A DNA stretch of 64,000 bases from positions 212,044-276,043 of the forward strand of contig JBFMDX010000005.1 in assembly GCA_040753795.1 (NCBI GenBank). The letters run 5' to 3'. A program made the position numbers and the translations under genes. This document shows positions 63,152 to 64,000 of this stretch, piece after piece (within the stretch, counting starts at the first letter, position 1; the number at the start of each line of letters is the position of its first letter). The DNA comes from Thermodesulfobacteriota bacterium. Lineage in GTDB: Bacteria > Desulfobacterota > Desulfobacteria > Desulfobacterales > Desulfosudaceae. The notes under the pieces are model-generated. The model did not search any database. It had not been told where the DNA came from and saw only the letters and a list, made by a program, of their open reading frames with translations.

Positions 63152-64000
63152 CTAAAACTTCAGCCCGATGCCGCCGCCGGTCTGGACATTGCCGCCGGCC
63201 ATGCTGGTGCCCAGGTTTAAGTGAATGTTCCTCGTGGTGTAATGCTGAACCGACAGGGCCACGGCGTTCTTGCCGTGGGAATTGCCGAACCCCATAGCCA
63301 CGCCCGATTCTCCGGGAGCCAGCGGCAGGAAGGCCCGGGACATGGCAATGGCGCCGGCAATACTCCGGTTGGCTTCCTGGTCCAGGTCATTGATGCGGTC
63401 GTCGGTGTAGTCGTTGGCCGAGGCCAAGGTAGCCGAAGCATAGGACTGGGCCTGATAGACGTTGACCGCGTCATAAGCGTCCACGCCGTAATCCACGTAG
63501 ACAATCCGTCTTTCGTTGCCCTGCGACCCCACGGACACGACATTGTCGGCCCCGTCGTCAGTAGAATTGGACCCGATGGCCGCGGAGTTTTCACCGGTCG
63601 AGGTGGCGCCCTGGCCCAGGGCCGCGCTCTTTTCCCCCGTGGCCGTGGCATAATCGCCCACGGCCGATCCGCCGTTCCCGGCGCTGGCATCGGTACCCAC
63701 GGCCACCGAACCGGTGGCCACGGCCCCGCTGCCGATGGCAATGGCGTTGGCGCCCGTAGCCCGGGCGTTCATGCCCACGGCCAGGGAATTGGCGGCCGAG
63801 GCCACGGCCCCGGAACCGGCAGCCATGGCATTGTCGCCGTTGGCTTCAGGATCGGCATACCCGCCGGTGTTGTTGACGGCGATGAGGCTGTCCGTGTACC
63901 CGTTGGCCGAAGCCAGGGCGTCGGCCGAACGATTGTCCGCGTAGCCGTTGGCCGAGGCCAGGGTGCCGGCCGCGGCGGCGTCCGTGTAAGTGTTGGCCGA
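63152..64000 (-). CDS. YadA-like trimeric autotransporter adhesin (C-terminal part)
   Basis: Open to the window edge; at least 282 codons. From the far end the protein has repeated stalk units (ASANGYADNRSADAL, ASANGYTDSL), then head-type Hep/Hag repeats (AVGMNARATGANAIAIGSGA, NSAAIGSNST). A neck and coiled-coil (YVDYGVDAYDAVNVYQAQ, DDRINDLDQEANR) leads to the YadA membrane anchor (SIAGAIAMSRAF ... GGIGLKF). The last Phe is the outer-membrane insertion signal. It is a surface adhesin; the passenger's N-terminus lies beyond the window. Confidence 0.93.
   Translation of the reverse strand, partial: SANTYTDAAAAGTLASANGYADNRSADALASANGYTDSLIAVNNTGGYADPEANGDNAMAAGSGAVASAANSLAVGMNARATGANAIAIGSGAVATGSVAVGTDASAGNGGSAVGDYATATGEKSAALGQGATSTGENSAAIGSNSTDDGADNVVSVGSQGNERRIVYVDYGVDAYDAVNVYQAQSYASATLASANDYTDDRINDLDQEANRSIAGAIAMSRAFLPLAPGESGVAMGFGNSHGKNAVALSVQHYTTRNIHLNLGTSMAGGNVQTGGGIGLKF

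Overview
The window looks like chromosomal DNA of a GC-rich Gram-negative bacterium. It has many outer-membrane lipoproteins, two RND efflux systems, a trimeric autotransporter and no phage or plasmid backbone. The mix of fermentative glycolysis genes, an acyl-CoA dehydrogenase with ETF and an oxygen-independent (anSME-type) sulfatase system, together with many dispersed palindromes, fits an anaerobic Desulfobacterota-like organism. That placement is inference; no rRNA or other phylogenetic marker is present.

Layout. 1-6.6 kb: central carbon genes on the plus strand (acetate kinase, GNAT acetyltransferase, GAPDH, phosphoglycerate mutase, glycogen phosphorylase carrying a one-base frameshift). 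6.6-12.5 kb: a complete AcrAB-OprM type RND pump. 12.5-25.2 kb: a long same-strand train of small lipoproteins and envelope proteins (DUF3313, DUF4105, DUF3332 pair, glycine-zipper, lipase-like lipoprotein), with a GH13 enzyme and a SulP transporter inside it. 25.4-33 kb: minus-strand KtrAB/TrkAH-like potassium uptake, a Ser-type arylsulfatase with its radical-SAM maturase, and a Ca2+/H+ exchanger. 33-35.6 kb: glucokinase and 4-alpha-glucanotransferase. 36-42.7 kb: a CusCBA-like heavy-metal exporter. 42.8-55.2 kb: a lipid-modification region: an operon with a DUF1365-cyclopropane synthase fusion, FAD oxidoreductase, DUF2177, DUF1295, GPH symporter and chalcone-isomerase-like protein, followed by a PlsC-like acyltransferase, an NTF2-like lipoprotein, a DprE1-like oxidase and a patatin. 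55.3-63.1 kb: acyl-CoA metabolism (SDR, amidohydrolase, APH-type kinase, TetR regulator, acyl-CoA dehydrogenase, histidine phosphatase, EtfBA). 63.1-64 kb: the C-terminal part of a YadA-like adhesin that runs off the window.

How the parts work together. Glycogen phosphorylase, amylomaltase, glucokinase, GAPDH, phosphoglycerate mutase and acetate kinase are components of storage-glucan breakdown to acetate. The APH-type kinase plus acyl-CoA dehydrogenase pair resembles systems that phosphorylate and then dehydrate 4-hydroxyacyl-CoA. The divergent promoters at 61.2-61.3 kb flank a perfect palindrome that is a good candidate operator for the TetR regulator encoded 2 kb away.

The most unusual structural signal is a set of palindromic or tandem repeats from at least five families. 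They begin at, contain or closely abut the stop codons of nine genes. Two of the families show compensatory base-pair changes between copies.
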